DNA of 64,000 nt from an uncultured Selenomonadaceae bacterium (GTDB lineage: Bacteria > Bacillota > Negativicutes > Selenomonadales > Selenomonadaceae): positions 29,532 to 93,531 of the forward strand of contig CACYXR010000005.1 in NCBI GenBank assembly GCA_902778455.1, read 5' to 3'. The notes below the pieces were generated by a model. The model had not been told where the DNA came from and ran no database searches. It worked only from the letters and a program-made list of their open reading frames with translations. Positions 29,378 to 37,945 of this stretch are shown piece after piece. Numbering within the stretch: position 1 is the first letter of the stretch; every line of letters begins with the position of its first letter. A program made the position numbers and the translations under genes.

Positions 29378-30565
29378 ATGCCCGAGTATACGACCTCAAA
29401 ACCGGAGTGGGCGCCCGAGGAAAACGACGATAAATTCGCGTGCGGCGTAATGAGCGGCATCGAAGGCATCACCGATACGACCATCGGCAATGTGAATCCC
29501 GCCATCAAAAGCGGGGCATTGAAGCCGAAGCGTCGGAGGGAACCCACGGTTGACGAATACGTGGATGGAATCGGGAACGGCGACAGGGTCATGCTCTCGC
29601 GGGCGATCACGCTGATCGAGAGCAACAACCCCTCGCATTTCCCGAGAGCCCAGCGCGTTCTCCAAGGATTGCTTCCAAAGACGGGAAAGGCACTCCGAAT
29701 CGGTATCACCGGCGTTCCGGGCGCAGGCAAAAGTACGTTGATCGAAGCGTTCGGGAATATGCTCTGCGACATGGGCCACCACGTCGCGGTGCTTGCGGTG
29801 GATCCGACCAGCTCCGTCACGCGGGGCTCGATACTCGGCGACAAGACCCGTATGGGAACCCTGTCGAGAAGGCCGGAGGTATTCATCCGGCCTTCCCCGG
29901 CTGGGGGAATGCTCGGCGGCGTCGCGAGAAAGAGCCGCGAGACAATGTTGCTCTGCGAAGCGGCGGGCTATGACGTGATTCTTGTAGAGACGGTGGGCGT
30001 CGGCCAGTCCGAGACCACGGTGCGCTCGATGGTGGATTTCTTCATGCTCGTGGTGCTGACAGGCGCAGGCGACGATCTTCAGGGAATCAAGAAAGGCATC
30101 ATGGAGCTTGCGGACGCCATCGTGGTCAATAAGGCGGACGGCGATAACTATGTCAAGGCCAAGGTCACGCGCGGCGAATATGAGCGCATGATTGAATTCA
30201 TCCGTCCGGCCACCGAAGGCTGGCAGACTCACGCCTATCTTGCTTCCGCGCTGAAAAAGACGGGGCTCAAGGAGCTTTGGGACATCATCCGCGCCTTCGA
30301 GAAGGTAACGCATGATTCCGGCGTGTTCCAGCGCCGTCGTGAGGAGCAGCTCCTCGATTGGGTGCACAGCATGGTCGACGAGCATCTGCACAACTTGTTC
30401 TTCGACGATCCCGTGATCCAAGGGCGTATGCCGGAGATCAAGGAAGCCGTCCTGAAAGGCGTCATTTCGCCGACGCAGGCAGTGGCCGAGTTGATCAATA
30501 TGTTCGATATTGAGCGGGCGGCCAAGCGCCACGTTGACCTTTTACACCCGGAGACACAGAAATAA
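29378..30565 (+). CDS. meaB: MeaB-type GTPase chaperone of methylmalonyl-CoA mutase
   Basis: G3E-family GTPase that gates cofactor loading and protects the mutase from inactivation. Walker A is GVPGAGKST (about 112-120), with AVDPTSSVTRGSILGDKTRM, PSPAGGMLGGVARKS and the VNKADGD guanine motif. At 395 aa it is longer than most MeaB proteins (about 330) because of an N-terminal extension of roughly 60 residues, including a KPKRRREP stretch. It starts four bases after mutB and closes the operon. Confidence 0.93.
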   Translation: MPEYTTSKPEWAPEENDDKFACGVMSGIEGITDTTIGNVNPAIKSGALKPKRRREPTVDEYVDGIGNGDRVMLSRAITLIESNNPSHFPRAQRVLQGLLPKTGKALRIGITGVPGAGKSTLIEAFGNMLCDMGHHVAVLAVDPTSSVTRGSILGDKTRMGTLSRRPEVFIRPSPAGGMLGGVARKSRETMLLCEAAGYDVILVETVGVGQSETTVRSMVDFFMLVVLTGAGDDLQGIKKGIMELADAIVVNKADGDNYVKAKVTRGEYERMIEFIRPATEGWQTHAYLASALKKTGLKELWDIIRAFEKVTHDSGVFQRRREEQLLDWVHSMVDEHLHNLFFDDPVIQGRMPEIKEAVLKGVISPTQAVAELINMFDIERAAKRHVDLLHPETQK

Positions 30566-30569
30566 GAAG

Positions 30570-30602
30570 AAAGCGCCGTTTCGCAAAGAGCGGCGCTTTT
30601 TT
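30570..30602 (+). terminator. Terminator of the mut operon
   Basis: AAAGCGCCG and CGGCGCTTT form nine perfect pairs, followed by a run of six T. Confidence 0.9.
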
Positions 30603-30630
30603 CAAAAATAAAGATATGGAGGGGGCTTTC

Positions 30631-31200
30631 ATGTACACAAAAAAAATCTATTTTTCCGGCGGCAGCTTTTATGAGTTGCAGGAGGTTTTTTCTCGTCTGC
30701 CCGGCGTCGTTAAGACATGTGTCGGCTATATTAATTCCGAGACGCCGGAGCCGTCCTATGAGGACGTGGTTCGGGGCATGACGGGCGCGGCCATGGGGGT
30801 CGAGGTTTCCTTCGACCCGAAAAAAGTGGACCTTTCCGCGCTGATGGACGTGCTTTTCACCGTGACCAATCCGTATGTCAAGGACAAACAAGGAAAATGT
30901 GAAGGGCCGATGTATCGAAGCGGTGTCTATTACACTTCGGCGGAGGATGAGCCTGTTATCGACTATCACATGAATTTCATCCGCAACCGCAAAAAAATTC
31001 CCGCCGCGACAAACGCGGCGCTGACCGTCAACGACCCAAACCACGACCCGAACGGCCCGAGGCAGTGCTACGCGGAGGCCATGCGGTTGCAAAGTTTCCA
31101 TCCGGCGGACGATGAGCATCAGGGGTACCTGAAACGTCACCCGGAGCTTTCTACGCATATCGACTTTGCGTTGCTGAAGGAACTTGGGATTATCAAGTAA
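30631..31200 (+). CDS. MsrA-family protein lacking the catalytic Cys and Glu
   Basis: A 189-aa protein with the overall peptide-methionine (S)-S-oxide reductase fold: the GVVKTCVGYIN segment, EPSYEDVVRGMTGA, VEVSFDPKKV, MYRSGVYY and the late FHPADDEHQGYL. The usual GGCFW nucleophile motif reads GGSFY, so the catalytic Cys is Ser12. The GHAE motif reads GAAM, so the acid Glu is Met55. Sulfoxide reduction by the known mechanism is therefore unlikely. The codon is AGC, not TGA, so it is not a selenocysteine. I start at ATG 30631; the ATG at 30616 lies within the AGGGGG binding site region. Confidence 0.82.
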   Translation: MYTKKIYFSGGSFYELQEVFSRLPGVVKTCVGYINSETPEPSYEDVVRGMTGAAMGVEVSFDPKKVDLSALMDVLFTVTNPYVKDKQGKCEGPMYRSGVYYTSAEDEPVIDYHMNFIRNRKKIPAATNAALTVNDPNHDPNGPRQCYAEAMRLQSFHPADDEHQGYLKRHPELSTHIDFALLKELGIIK

Positions 31201-31246
31201 ATTATGAACAGATGAAATTCATTTCGTTTTGGTTGGAAAACCATAG

Positions 31247-31273
31247 GCGGCACTTTGCAGTGTCGCTTTTTTC
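31247..31273 (+). terminator. Terminator after the MsrA-family gene
   Basis: GCGGCACT/AGTGTCGC (one G-U pair) around a TTGC loop, followed by six T. Confidence 0.8.
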
Positions 31274-31767
31274 TTTTTTTATTTTAGTAAAATTCTTACA
31301 TGTGGAAGAAGCTCGGTAACCAGTCCGACTTATAGGTGTTCTGTCCCTTCTATGGAGAGATGGTCCTGAAGTAGCTCGAGATCAGGTAGATTTCCGCAGA
31401 TACGATTATCTTTACGTTAAATTCGTTACGGAAGTAACGTAAAACGCCAATACGTACGCTGTTTGGATAATCTCATATGTATTGACAGGGGGAGATTTAC
31501 GTTTCCACAAAAAGGGTGGCTTATTTTCGACTTTTCCTGGCATGGGGGGGTGCAATTGTAAATACTGTTTTCTGTCTTTTTGCAATGGGACTTTTAGCAA
31601 AAGCTCTTTTTCTCCACATCTATTGAATTGATTTTTGCAAAATGTCTTGGAATTCGGCTCAAACTGGAAGTCACTTTTTCAATTCAGTGCTATAAATCTT
31701 TTTCGTGTATATTTCTTTCGGTTGAAGAATAGTGTATGATACAGTCATAAGGATGGGAGGGTAAAAG
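31274..31767. other. AT-rich region without a recognisable gene
   Basis: About 490 bases with distinctly higher A+T than its surroundings and no convincing coding sequence. It contains an imperfect inverted repeat at 31411-31443 and scattered homopolymer runs. A short plus-strand open stretch near 31350-31438 has no start codon context or recognised similarity. A promoter for the downstream secreted-protein gene must lie here or just upstream, but I see only a TATGAT (31735-31740) without a good -35. Confidence 0.5.
31411..31443. repeat. Inverted repeat in AT-rich intergenic DNA
   Basis: TTTACGTTA and TAACGTAAA, nine perfect pairs, separated by 15 bases. There is no T run, so it is not a typical terminator; it could be an operator or a chance palindrome. 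Confidence 0.4.
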
Positions 31768-32217
31768 ATGTGTCGTTTTGTTTTTCTGTTGCTGCTTCTT
31801 TTGTCTATAACATCGACTTCGTTTGCAGAGGAAAACGTATTCGAGGAAAAAGATGGCGTGGCATATTATCACGGGGATCCCAATTATCCGGCGTGGTCGA
31901 TGGGTAACCGCGTCGGGGCGGTCGCTGATTTGTCCAGCGCATATATCGTGGAAGAGAACGAAAAATGGCGTTTGATTGGTTTCATGTCGTTTCCGATTGT
32001 GTTGCATGGAATGGGAGGCATGGATGCGACGATTCCTTTAGAGGATGAATGGCGTGAATGCTGGTTCTGGCAAAAGATAAAGACGGAGGAATTCTTTTTC
32101 AATCGCGATGGGCACGCTGGTAATAAAGTGGAAGGAAAAGCGTTTGAACGTGAACTTAATGCTTATAGGATGCTTTTGGATGCAGCAGAAGCAAACATGG
32201 CGTTGGTAGGACAATAA
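31768..32217 (+). CDS. Small secreted protein of unknown function
   Basis: A 149-aa product with a strong signal peptide (about 1-20; a run of leucines, then ITSTSFA before EENVFEE). The mature part is rich in Trp, Glu and aromatic residues (WSMGNRVGAVADL, EEWRECWFWQ is approximate) and has no domain I recognise. One Cys remains after cleavage. GGGAGGG precedes the ATG. Codon use is more AT-rich than the neighbouring operons, and the gene is flanked by gene-poor DNA, which suggests a lineage-specific or acquired gene. It appears to be a single-gene unit. Coding status rests on the signal peptide and the ribosome binding site. Confidence 0.62.
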   Translation: MCRFVFLLLLLLSITSTSFAEENVFEEKDGVAYYHGDPNYPAWSMGNRVGAVADLSSAYIVEENEKWRLIGFMSFPIVLHGMGGMDATIPLEDEWRECWFWQKIKTEEFFFNRDGHAGNKVEGKAFERELNAYRMLLDAAEANMALVGQ

Positions 32218-32256
32218 AATAGGAAAAATTACCTATACAAATTATTCCTATTTCAC

Positions 32257-32290
32257 TTGAGAATCCCATGATTATGGTATAAACTATAAT
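32257..32290 (+). promoter_or_regulatory. Candidate promoter of the flagellin-like gene
   Basis: TTGAGA (32257-32262) with an extended -10 TGGTATAAA (32275-32283) at 15-base spacing; a perfect TATAAT also occurs at 32285-32290. No sigma-28 (TAAA, GCCGATAA) pattern is seen, which would be usual for a flagellin. Confidence 0.45.
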
Positions 32291-32331
32291 TGTAGAATTG
32301 TAATGTAAACAGTGGAAAGGGAGTGCATAAT

Positions 32332-33135
32332 ATGGCTATGGGAGGGCTTGGGGCTCTGAATCAAATCAATCGCACGAATTCTGCGGTCAATTCGAGCATC
32401 CGGAAAATCGCGACGGGTTCGCAGCGTCCTTCCGCGAGTTACGGCGCTTCGTCGTATGCGATTGCGGCACGTATGAGTTCGAATGTGGGGACGGCGGCGC
32501 AATCCCAGCGCAATGCACAGAATGCGAATGCCATGCTGAATGTGGCGGCGGGCGGCGTCAGTTCGACGGTGGACGCTCTGACCAATATCAAGAGTCAAAT
32601 ATTGCAGGCGGCGAACGGGACGAATAAGGATTCAGACGTTGCGACAATCCGGGATTCTATTCAACAGTCGGTTTCGACAATCAACGACAACGCAAATGTC
32701 GAATACAATGGCATGAAGCTTCTTGACGGCTCACGCTCGATTACTGTGGCTGGAGACACGGGGTATAAAACCGTGAATTTAGGCAATCTGTCGTCCGAAG
32801 GATTGGGACTAACGGATGAAAACGGTAAATTGAAGATTGATCTCTCTTCGCCGAAGGGAATCGAAAGTGCGCTGGAGACGGTGGATAACGCCCTCAATTC
32901 GGCTTTGGATTTGTCGACAGACATCGGTGCCGTGCAACAGGGGCTTTCCTTTTCGGAGGCGAACTACACGACGATGAGCGAGTCGCTGACAGAGTCGCTT
33001 TCGACGGAGGATGATACCGATATCGCGGCGGAAGTCACGAAACTCCGTTCTGCCGAAACGCAGAACCAACTCGCGCTTCATGCACAGAAAATGTTCATGC
33101 ATAACAGCGCACAGGTGCTTTCGTTGCTTCCGTAA
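32332..33135 (+). CDS. Divergent flagellin-like protein
   Basis: A 267-aa protein with flagellin-type ends. The N-terminal helix region reads ALNQINRTNSAVNSSIRKIATGSQ, shortened here in concept to the LNQINRTN and IRKIATGSQR segments, then SYAIAARMSSNVG in place of the usual DDAAGLAIS stretch, and IQQSVSTINDNANVEYNGMK. The C-terminal helix has EVTKLRSAETQNQLALHAQ and ends VLSLLP, as flagellins do. The central domain is short (about 60 residues). Start at ATG 32332 after AAAGGGAG; a GTG nine bases upstream is less likely. No other flagellar gene is nearby. It may be a minor filament protein or a flagellin-derived secreted protein. Confidence 0.75.
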   Translation: MAMGGLGALNQINRTNSAVNSSIRKIATGSQRPSASYGASSYAIAARMSSNVGTAAQSQRNAQNANAMLNVAAGGVSSTVDALTNIKSQILQAANGTNKDSDVATIRDSIQQSVSTINDNANVEYNGMKLLDGSRSITVAGDTGYKTVNLGNLSSEGLGLTDENGKLKIDLSSPKGIESALETVDNALNSALDLSTDIGAVQQGLSFSEANYTTMSESLTESLSTEDDTDIAAEVTKLRSAETQNQLALHAQKMFMHNSAQVLSLLP

Positions 33136-33155
33136 TATATTATTTCAACAACCCT

Positions 33156-33183
33156 AGGGACTGCTTTTTGGCAGTCCCTTTTC
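33156..33183 (+). terminator. Terminator after the flagellin-like gene
   Basis: GGGACTGC/GCAGTCCC, eight perfect pairs, followed by a short T run (TTTTC). Confidence 0.82.
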
Positions 33184-33185
33184 TA

Positions 33186-33214
33186 TTGCCGCGATAAGAC
33201 GCGCATGATATAAT
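33186..33214 (+). promoter_or_regulatory. Promoter of the def-fmt gene cluster
   Basis: TTGCCG, 17 bases, perfect TATAAT with TGA directly before it (extended -10). It lies about 68 bases ahead of def. Confidence 0.7.
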
Positions 33215-33281
33215 AAAAAAGATTTGTAATCACGTAGCCGTTCACGCGGTTCCGGCATAGAGACGGAAAGGAAGTTGTTTG

Positions 33282-33749
33282 ATGGCGTTGTTGGAGATAG
33301 AGAAGGCGGGTTCTCCCGTTTTGAAGAAGAACTGCGAGCCGGTGAAAAAAATCAACGGGAAGCTTCGGAGTTTTTTGGACGATATGGCTGAAACGATGTA
33401 TAAATTCGACGGCATCGGTCTTGCCGCGCCGCAGGTCGGGCAGGCAATCCGTATGGTGGTTATCGATATCGGTGACGGCAAACTGTTAGAGTTGATCAAT
33501 CCTGAGATTATCGCGAGGGAAGGCACCTGCGTGGATTCGGAAGGCTGCCTGAGCGTACCTGGGATTTTTGGCGACGTGGAGCGTTCAGAGAAGGTTACAG
33601 TCGAATATACGACGCGCTATGGAAAGCGCCGCAAGTTAGAAGCGGATGCGCTATTGGCGCGCTGTGTGCAGCATGAACTCGATCACTTGAACGGTATTTT
33701 GTTTATTGACGTAGCAAAGAGTCTTCGACAGGAGACTGATGAATCATGA
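33282..33749 (+). CDS. def: Peptide deformylase
   Basis: Removes the formyl group from the N-terminal Met of new proteins. The 155-aa product has all three motifs: GIGLAAPQVG (about 44-53), EGCLSVPG and QHELDHLNG, supplying the Cys and two His metal ligands plus the catalytic Glu. I start at ATG 33282, eight bases after GGAAAGGAAG; a TTG one codon earlier is possible. The end overlaps fmt as ATGA, so the enzymes that add and remove formyl groups are coupled. Confidence 0.97.
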   Translation: MALLEIEKAGSPVLKKNCEPVKKINGKLRSFLDDMAETMYKFDGIGLAAPQVGQAIRMVVIDIGDGKLLELINPEIIAREGTCVDSEGCLSVPGIFGDVERSEKVTVEYTTRYGKRRKLEADALLARCVQHELDHLNGILFIDVAKSLRQETDES

Positions 33750-34681
33750 AGCGTTTGCGGACGATTTTTATGGGCACGCCCGAGTTTGCGGTTCCGTGCC
33801 TTGCTAGACTCGCGGAAATCAGCGAAGTTGTCGGCGTCGTGACGCAGCCGGACAAAAAAAGAGGGCGGGGACAGAAAGTGACGCCGTCGCCGGTGAAGGC
33901 ATTTGCGGATGCGCACGGTCTTTCTGTTTATCAGCCCCAGCGAATCCGGGAAGAAGAATTTATCGAAAAACTTGCACAGCTTGCCTCAGAATTGATTGTC
34001 GTCGTGGCTTTCGGCCAGATTTTGCCACAGCGCATTTTGGATATCCCGCCGTTGGGCTGTATCAACGTACATGCATCGCTTTTGCCCCGTTACCGGGGAG
34101 CGGCGCCGATGCAACGTTGTCTTATGGCAGGCGAGACGATGACCGGCGTGACGACAATGTTCATGGATGCAGGTCTCGATACGGGGGATATTCTACTCCG
34201 GAAGGAAGTTCCGATTGACACAGATATGACGCTGGAGACGCTGCATGACACGCTCAGTGGTATCGGTGCTGAGCTTCTAGAGAATACAATAACGGCGTTG
34301 ACAGAAGGAACGCTGACGCGGACAAAGCAGGACGACAGCGTGTCGTGCTATGCGGATATGCTGACAAAAGAAACAGGAAAAATTGACTGGCATAAATCCG
34401 CCGTTGAGTTGCACAATCTCGTCCGTGCGCTGGATTCTTGGCCGGGCGCTTACGCGCAGATTGAAGGCAAAACTTATAAAATCTGGCGCACTAGAGTTTT
34501 GGACGGCGAGCCGGAAGGCGTTCCGGGCGAAATCATCCGTCGGACGGAAGAAGGCCTTGTCGTTGCGACAGGGGTGGGGGCTATTGAGATTCTCGAATTA
34601 CAGGCGCCGGGAAAAAAGCGTATGGCTGCGGCCGATTATTTGCGAGGGCATGCGATTCCCAACCACAGTGTCTTTGTATGA
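33746..34681 (+). CDS. fmt: Methionyl-tRNA formyltransferase
   Basis: Transfers a formyl group from 10-formyl-THF to initiator Met-tRNA. The 311-aa product shows IFMGTPEFAVPCL at the N-terminus, VVAFGQILP, the active-site INVHASLLPRYRGAAPM with its Asn/His pair, and MDAGLDTGDIL. The C-terminal 100 residues form the OB-fold tRNA-binding domain. ATG overlaps def. Confidence 0.97.
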   Translation: MKRLRTIFMGTPEFAVPCLARLAEISEVVGVVTQPDKKRGRGQKVTPSPVKAFADAHGLSVYQPQRIREEEFIEKLAQLASELIVVVAFGQILPQRILDIPPLGCINVHASLLPRYRGAAPMQRCLMAGETMTGVTTMFMDAGLDTGDILLRKEVPIDTDMTLETLHDTLSGIGAELLENTITALTEGTLTRTKQDDSVSCYADMLTKETGKIDWHKSAVELHNLVRALDSWPGAYAQIEGKTYKIWRTRVLDGEPEGVPGEIIRRTEEGLVVATGVGAIEILELQAPGKKRMAAADYLRGHAIPNHSVFV

Positions 34682-34704
34682 TATGTTTTTGAGAGGAGCC
34701 GGAA

Positions 34705-35508
34705 ATGGAGGAAGGGCTTATTACGGAACGACCGCGCAAGCGCCTTTTTATCGCTCTGCTGTCGCTAAGCCTTTTGGTTGTCGGTGGCGCTGTTTACGCA
34801 GTTTGGCGCGTCAGCTATCTTGGGCTTAGCGAAATCAACGCATATCTTCCGATGATCCTGGGGAGTGTACTGGCAGGGCTGCTTTTGATAACCGGTCTTG
34901 GGATTGTCGGTATTGTGGGTGCTATTCTTGGCGTTCCGTTTTTGTCGATGTTCCAGAAAAGGACCTATGCTTTGATCAATGCGTTGTTTCCAATAGCGAT
35001 TTTGCTCGGCAAGATGTTTGGGTTTGACCGTCGAAAAATTGAACGTTCGTTTATTGCTGTCAGTAATCAGATTATTCATCATCAGCATATCAAAGTGCCG
35101 GCTGATAAGCTTCTGGTCGTTACACCCCATTGCCTTCAGCTTGCGAGTTGCCCACACAAGATTACCCGCGATCCTATGGAGAACTGCAAGCGCTGTGGTG
35201 GCTGCGATATCGGCTCACTGGTGTCGCTGGCGGAGGAACTGGGCTTTCATTTCTTCGTGGTAACGGGCGGGACTCTTGCGCGGCAGACGGTCAAGAATAT
35301 CCGCCCGAAGGCGGTTCTCGCGATTGCCTGTGAGAGGGATTTGACGAGCGGCATACAGGATGTGTATCCGTTGCCAGCTGTCGGTGTAATGAATATTCGT
35401 CCGTACGGTCCTTGCTATAATACCCATGTGGACATGGCGTTGGTGCGGCAGGAGATAGAACGGCTGCTGATTAACGTGCCTGCAAAAGCGGAGGGAACCA
35501 ATGGATAA
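34705..35508 (+). CDS. DUF116 domain-containing membrane protein
   Basis: A 267-aa protein with two N-terminal transmembrane segments (about 13-35 and 47-75), followed by a cytosolic DUF116 domain from about 120. That domain has a cysteine array, HCLQLASCPHKI, NCKRCGGCDIGSL, and AIACERDLTSGIQD, which suggests a metal or iron-sulfur site. Proteins of this family commonly sit between fmt and rsmB in Clostridia and Negativicutes, but the function is unknown. GAGAGGAG precedes the ATG. It overlaps rsmB by eight bases. Confidence 0.85.
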   Translation: MEEGLITERPRKRLFIALLSLSLLVVGGAVYAVWRVSYLGLSEINAYLPMILGSVLAGLLLITGLGIVGIVGAILGVPFLSMFQKRTYALINALFPIAILLGKMFGFDRRKIERSFIAVSNQIIHHQHIKVPADKLLVVTPHCLQLASCPHKITRDPMENCKRCGGCDIGSLVSLAEELGFHFFVVTGGTLARQTVKNIRPKAVLAIACERDLTSGIQDVYPLPAVGVMNIRPYGPCYNTHVDMALVRQEIERLLINVPAKAEGTNG

Positions 35509-36832
35509 AGTGCGCGAAACTGCGATGAAGGTTCTGTTGGCGGTGCATGAGAACGGAGCCTATGCGAATATCGCGCTGGCTGAGGCACTGCGAAAGGCTC
35601 GTCTCAACGAAATGGATCGGCGGTTCGCGACGGAACTCGTTTACGGTGCGGTGAAAGCGGGTGGGACGCTGGACTGGATTGTCCGTCGATATACGAACCG
35701 TCCCCTTCGTAAGATGACGCCGTATGTGCGGTCAATTTTGCGGCTGGGGATATTCCAGCTCTTTTTTTTGGATAGGGTACCTCCGTCCGCGGTCTGCAAC
35801 GAGTCGACGGAGTTGGCAAAGAAGTATGGTCATGCGGGGACGGGGAAATTCGTCAATGCAGTGCTCCGAGCGGCGACCCGGGATCCGGACAAAGCGCGGG
35901 TTTCGGAGGATGACGAGTCTGCCTATTTGGCGATTCAATTCCAGCACCCGAAATGGCTGGTCAGCCGTTGGCTGAAACGGTTTGGCAGGCAGGAAACGGA
36001 ACAGCTCTGCATTTTCGACAATGCCGCGGCTGTGCTATCTCTGCGGACAAATCTGCTCCGCATCACTCGGGATGAACTGGTAGAGCGTCTTCGCATGGAA
36101 GGCTCGAAGGTTGTCCTTTCCAAGTGGGCACCGGAGGGGATTTTGTGTACCACCCACGCTTCGCTGGACGATTCGGCGTCGTTGCGCGAAGGTCTGTTCC
36201 AAGTGCAGGATGAAAGCTCGATGCAGGTCGCCCATGTACTCGATCCGCAGCCGGGGGAGTTCGTGATTGATATGTGTAGTGCTCCGGGCGGAAAGACGAC
36301 CCATTTGGCGGAGCGAATGAAGAATCAGGGTAAAATCCTTGCATTGGATATTTACGACACGAAGTTAGCGCGCGTTGAGGAAAACGCGAAACGTTTGGGC
36401 ATTTCCATTATCGAAACCAAACGCCTTGACGCGAGGAAAGCAGGCGACGCTTACCTGCAAAAAGCGGATCGCGTCCTTGCGGATGTTCCCTGCTCTGGGC
36501 TCGGCGTGCTTCGCCGTCGTCCAGACGCTCGGTGGAGAAAGACCGAGGAGGAAATAATGAAGCTGCCGACGCTTCAAGCCGAGATTTTGGAAAGTGCGGC
36601 GCGTGCGGTAAAACCGGGTGGCGTTCTCGTTTACAGCACCTGCACGATAGAGCCTGCCGAGAACGAGGAAGTCGTGCAATCCTTTTTGAGGTCGCATGCG
36701 GAATTTTCTTTAAATGTGACAGGCAAATATCTGCCATTAAAGCCTTCGGTAAGTGATATGGTGCAATTTTATCCGCAGCGCGACGGAGTCGACGGCTTTT
36801 TCATCGCGAGGCTGATGCGAAAAGAGGCGTAA
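35501..36832 (+). CDS. rsmB: 16S rRNA (cytosine-967-C5)-methyltransferase RsmB
   Basis: SAM-dependent m5C methyltransferase. In the 443-aa product the N-terminal 140 residues form the NusB-like RNA-binding domain (MKVLLAVHENGAYANIAL). The catalytic domain has DMCSAPGGKTTHLAERM for SAM binding, ADVPCSGLGVLRRRPDARW and YSTCTIEPAENEEVV, with the two catalytic Cys in the PC and TC motifs. The ATG lies within the end of the DUF116 gene. Confidence 0.96.
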   Translation: MDKVRETAMKVLLAVHENGAYANIALAEALRKARLNEMDRRFATELVYGAVKAGGTLDWIVRRYTNRPLRKMTPYVRSILRLGIFQLFFLDRVPPSAVCNESTELAKKYGHAGTGKFVNAVLRAATRDPDKARVSEDDESAYLAIQFQHPKWLVSRWLKRFGRQETEQLCIFDNAAAVLSLRTNLLRITRDELVERLRMEGSKVVLSKWAPEGILCTTHASLDDSASLREGLFQVQDESSMQVAHVLDPQPGEFVIDMCSAPGGKTTHLAERMKNQGKILALDIYDTKLARVEENAKRLGISIIETKRLDARKAGDAYLQKADRVLADVPCSGLGVLRRRPDARWRKTEEEIMKLPTLQAEILESAARAVKPGGVLVYSTCTIEPAENEEVVQSFLRSHAEFSLNVTGKYLPLKPSVSDMVQFYPQRDGVDGFFIARLMRKEA

Positions 36833-36835
36833 AGC

Positions 36836-37885
36836 ATGGAAAATATTTTTGGCCTTTCCGTGCCAGAGATGGAAAATCGCTGTGCGTCGCTCCGGATTCC
36901 CGCCTATCGCGCGAGGCAGATTGCTGAATGGATGTATAAAAAAGGCGCGGATTCCTTCGAGGCGATGACGAACCTCCCCAAGGCACTTCGCGCTTTTCTG
37001 CCTTCCGTTTTTTCTATTTCCTGGGCCGAATGTGTACAGCGTTGGGACTCGGTGGACGGCTGTACGTCGAAGTTCCTTCTGCGGTTCGAGGACGGTGTGA
37101 CAGTGGAAACCGTATTGATGCGGCAGCCATACGGAAACAGTGTCTGTGTGTCTACGCAGGCAGGGTGTGCTATGGGATGCGCGTTTTGTGCGTCTACGCT
37201 CCACGGTGTGACGCGCGACCTCACAGCGGGGGAGATGCTCGCAGAGGTACTTTTTATCAACGAAATGCTTCGCGGCTCTGATCAAAGGGTCGACATGCTG
37301 GTGTTGATGGGATCCGGCGAGCCGATGATGAACTATGACAATGTGCTAGCCTTTTTGCGATTGATTCATGCCGATTACTGCCTGAATATTAGCTATCGGA
37401 ATATCACACTCTCCACTTCGGGCATAATCCCTGGTATTGAACGCCTGAAAAAGGAAGGGCTTCCGGTTACCTTGTCAATTTCCCTGCACGCGGCAAATGA
37501 CGTTCTCAGGTCGGAACTTATGCCGATTAACAGGAAATATCCACTCCGTGAAGTAGTCGCGGCAGGAAAGGAGTACGGGGAGTATACGAAGCGCCGCGTG
37601 ACTTATGAATACATACTAATTAATGGCGTCAACGATTCGAAAAAGGATGCCGGGAACTTGGCAAATCTTTTGAGAGGACAGCTGGCAAGCGTCAATCTGA
37701 TTCCTATCAATCCCGTCAGGGAGAGGAACTGGGAACGCCCGCCAAAGGACCGTATTAATCAGTTTCTTTCCGTGCTGGAGGAATTCCATATCACGGCGAC
37801 GGTCAGGCGGGAAATGGGAGCCGACATCCAGGCAGCCTGCGGCCAGCTCCGCAACCAGCATCTTACCGAAAGTGGATGCTTTTGA
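36836..37885 (+). CDS. rlmN: Dual-specificity RNA (adenine-C2) methyltransferase RlmN
   Basis: Radical SAM enzyme that methylates A2503 of 23S rRNA and A37 of some tRNAs. The 349-aa product has the CxxxCxxC cluster in GCAMGCAFCAST, VLMGSGEPMMNYDNV, VTLSISLHAAND, and the C-terminal catalytic Cys in MGADIQAACGQL. The helical N-terminal domain begins IPAYRARQIAEWMYKKG. It starts three bases after rsmB. A promoter for the next operon overlaps its stop codon. Confidence 0.96.
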   Translation: MENIFGLSVPEMENRCASLRIPAYRARQIAEWMYKKGADSFEAMTNLPKALRAFLPSVFSISWAECVQRWDSVDGCTSKFLLRFEDGVTVETVLMRQPYGNSVCVSTQAGCAMGCAFCASTLHGVTRDLTAGEMLAEVLFINEMLRGSDQRVDMLVLMGSGEPMMNYDNVLAFLRLIHADYCLNISYRNITLSTSGIIPGIERLKKEGLPVTLSISLHAANDVLRSELMPINRKYPLREVVAAGKEYGEYTKRRVTYEYILINGVNDSKKDAGNLANLLRGQLASVNLIPINPVRERNWERPPKDRINQFLSVLEEFHITATVRREMGADIQAACGQLRNQHLTESGCF

Positions 37886-37910
37886 CTAATGCGGTTTCGC
37901 GCCGTATAAT
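37882..37910 (+). promoter_or_regulatory. Promoter of the fhaA-PP2C-kinase operon
   Basis: TTGACT, 17 bases, perfect TATAAT. The -35 box overlaps the rlmN stop codon, and the start of fhaA is 36 bases downstream of the -10. Confidence 0.8.
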
Positions 37911-37945
37911 AGAAAGGGTCGAGGGGAAAGAGGAGGGATTCGATT

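Noticed and set aside
30664..30666. Possible selenocysteine at the MsrA active site
   Set aside because: The codon is AGC (Ser), not TGA.
31350..31438. A short plus-strand reading with plausible composition in the AT-rich patch
   Set aside because: No start codon with a binding site, no recognised similarity, and stop codons at both ends; I would not call it a gene or pseudogene.
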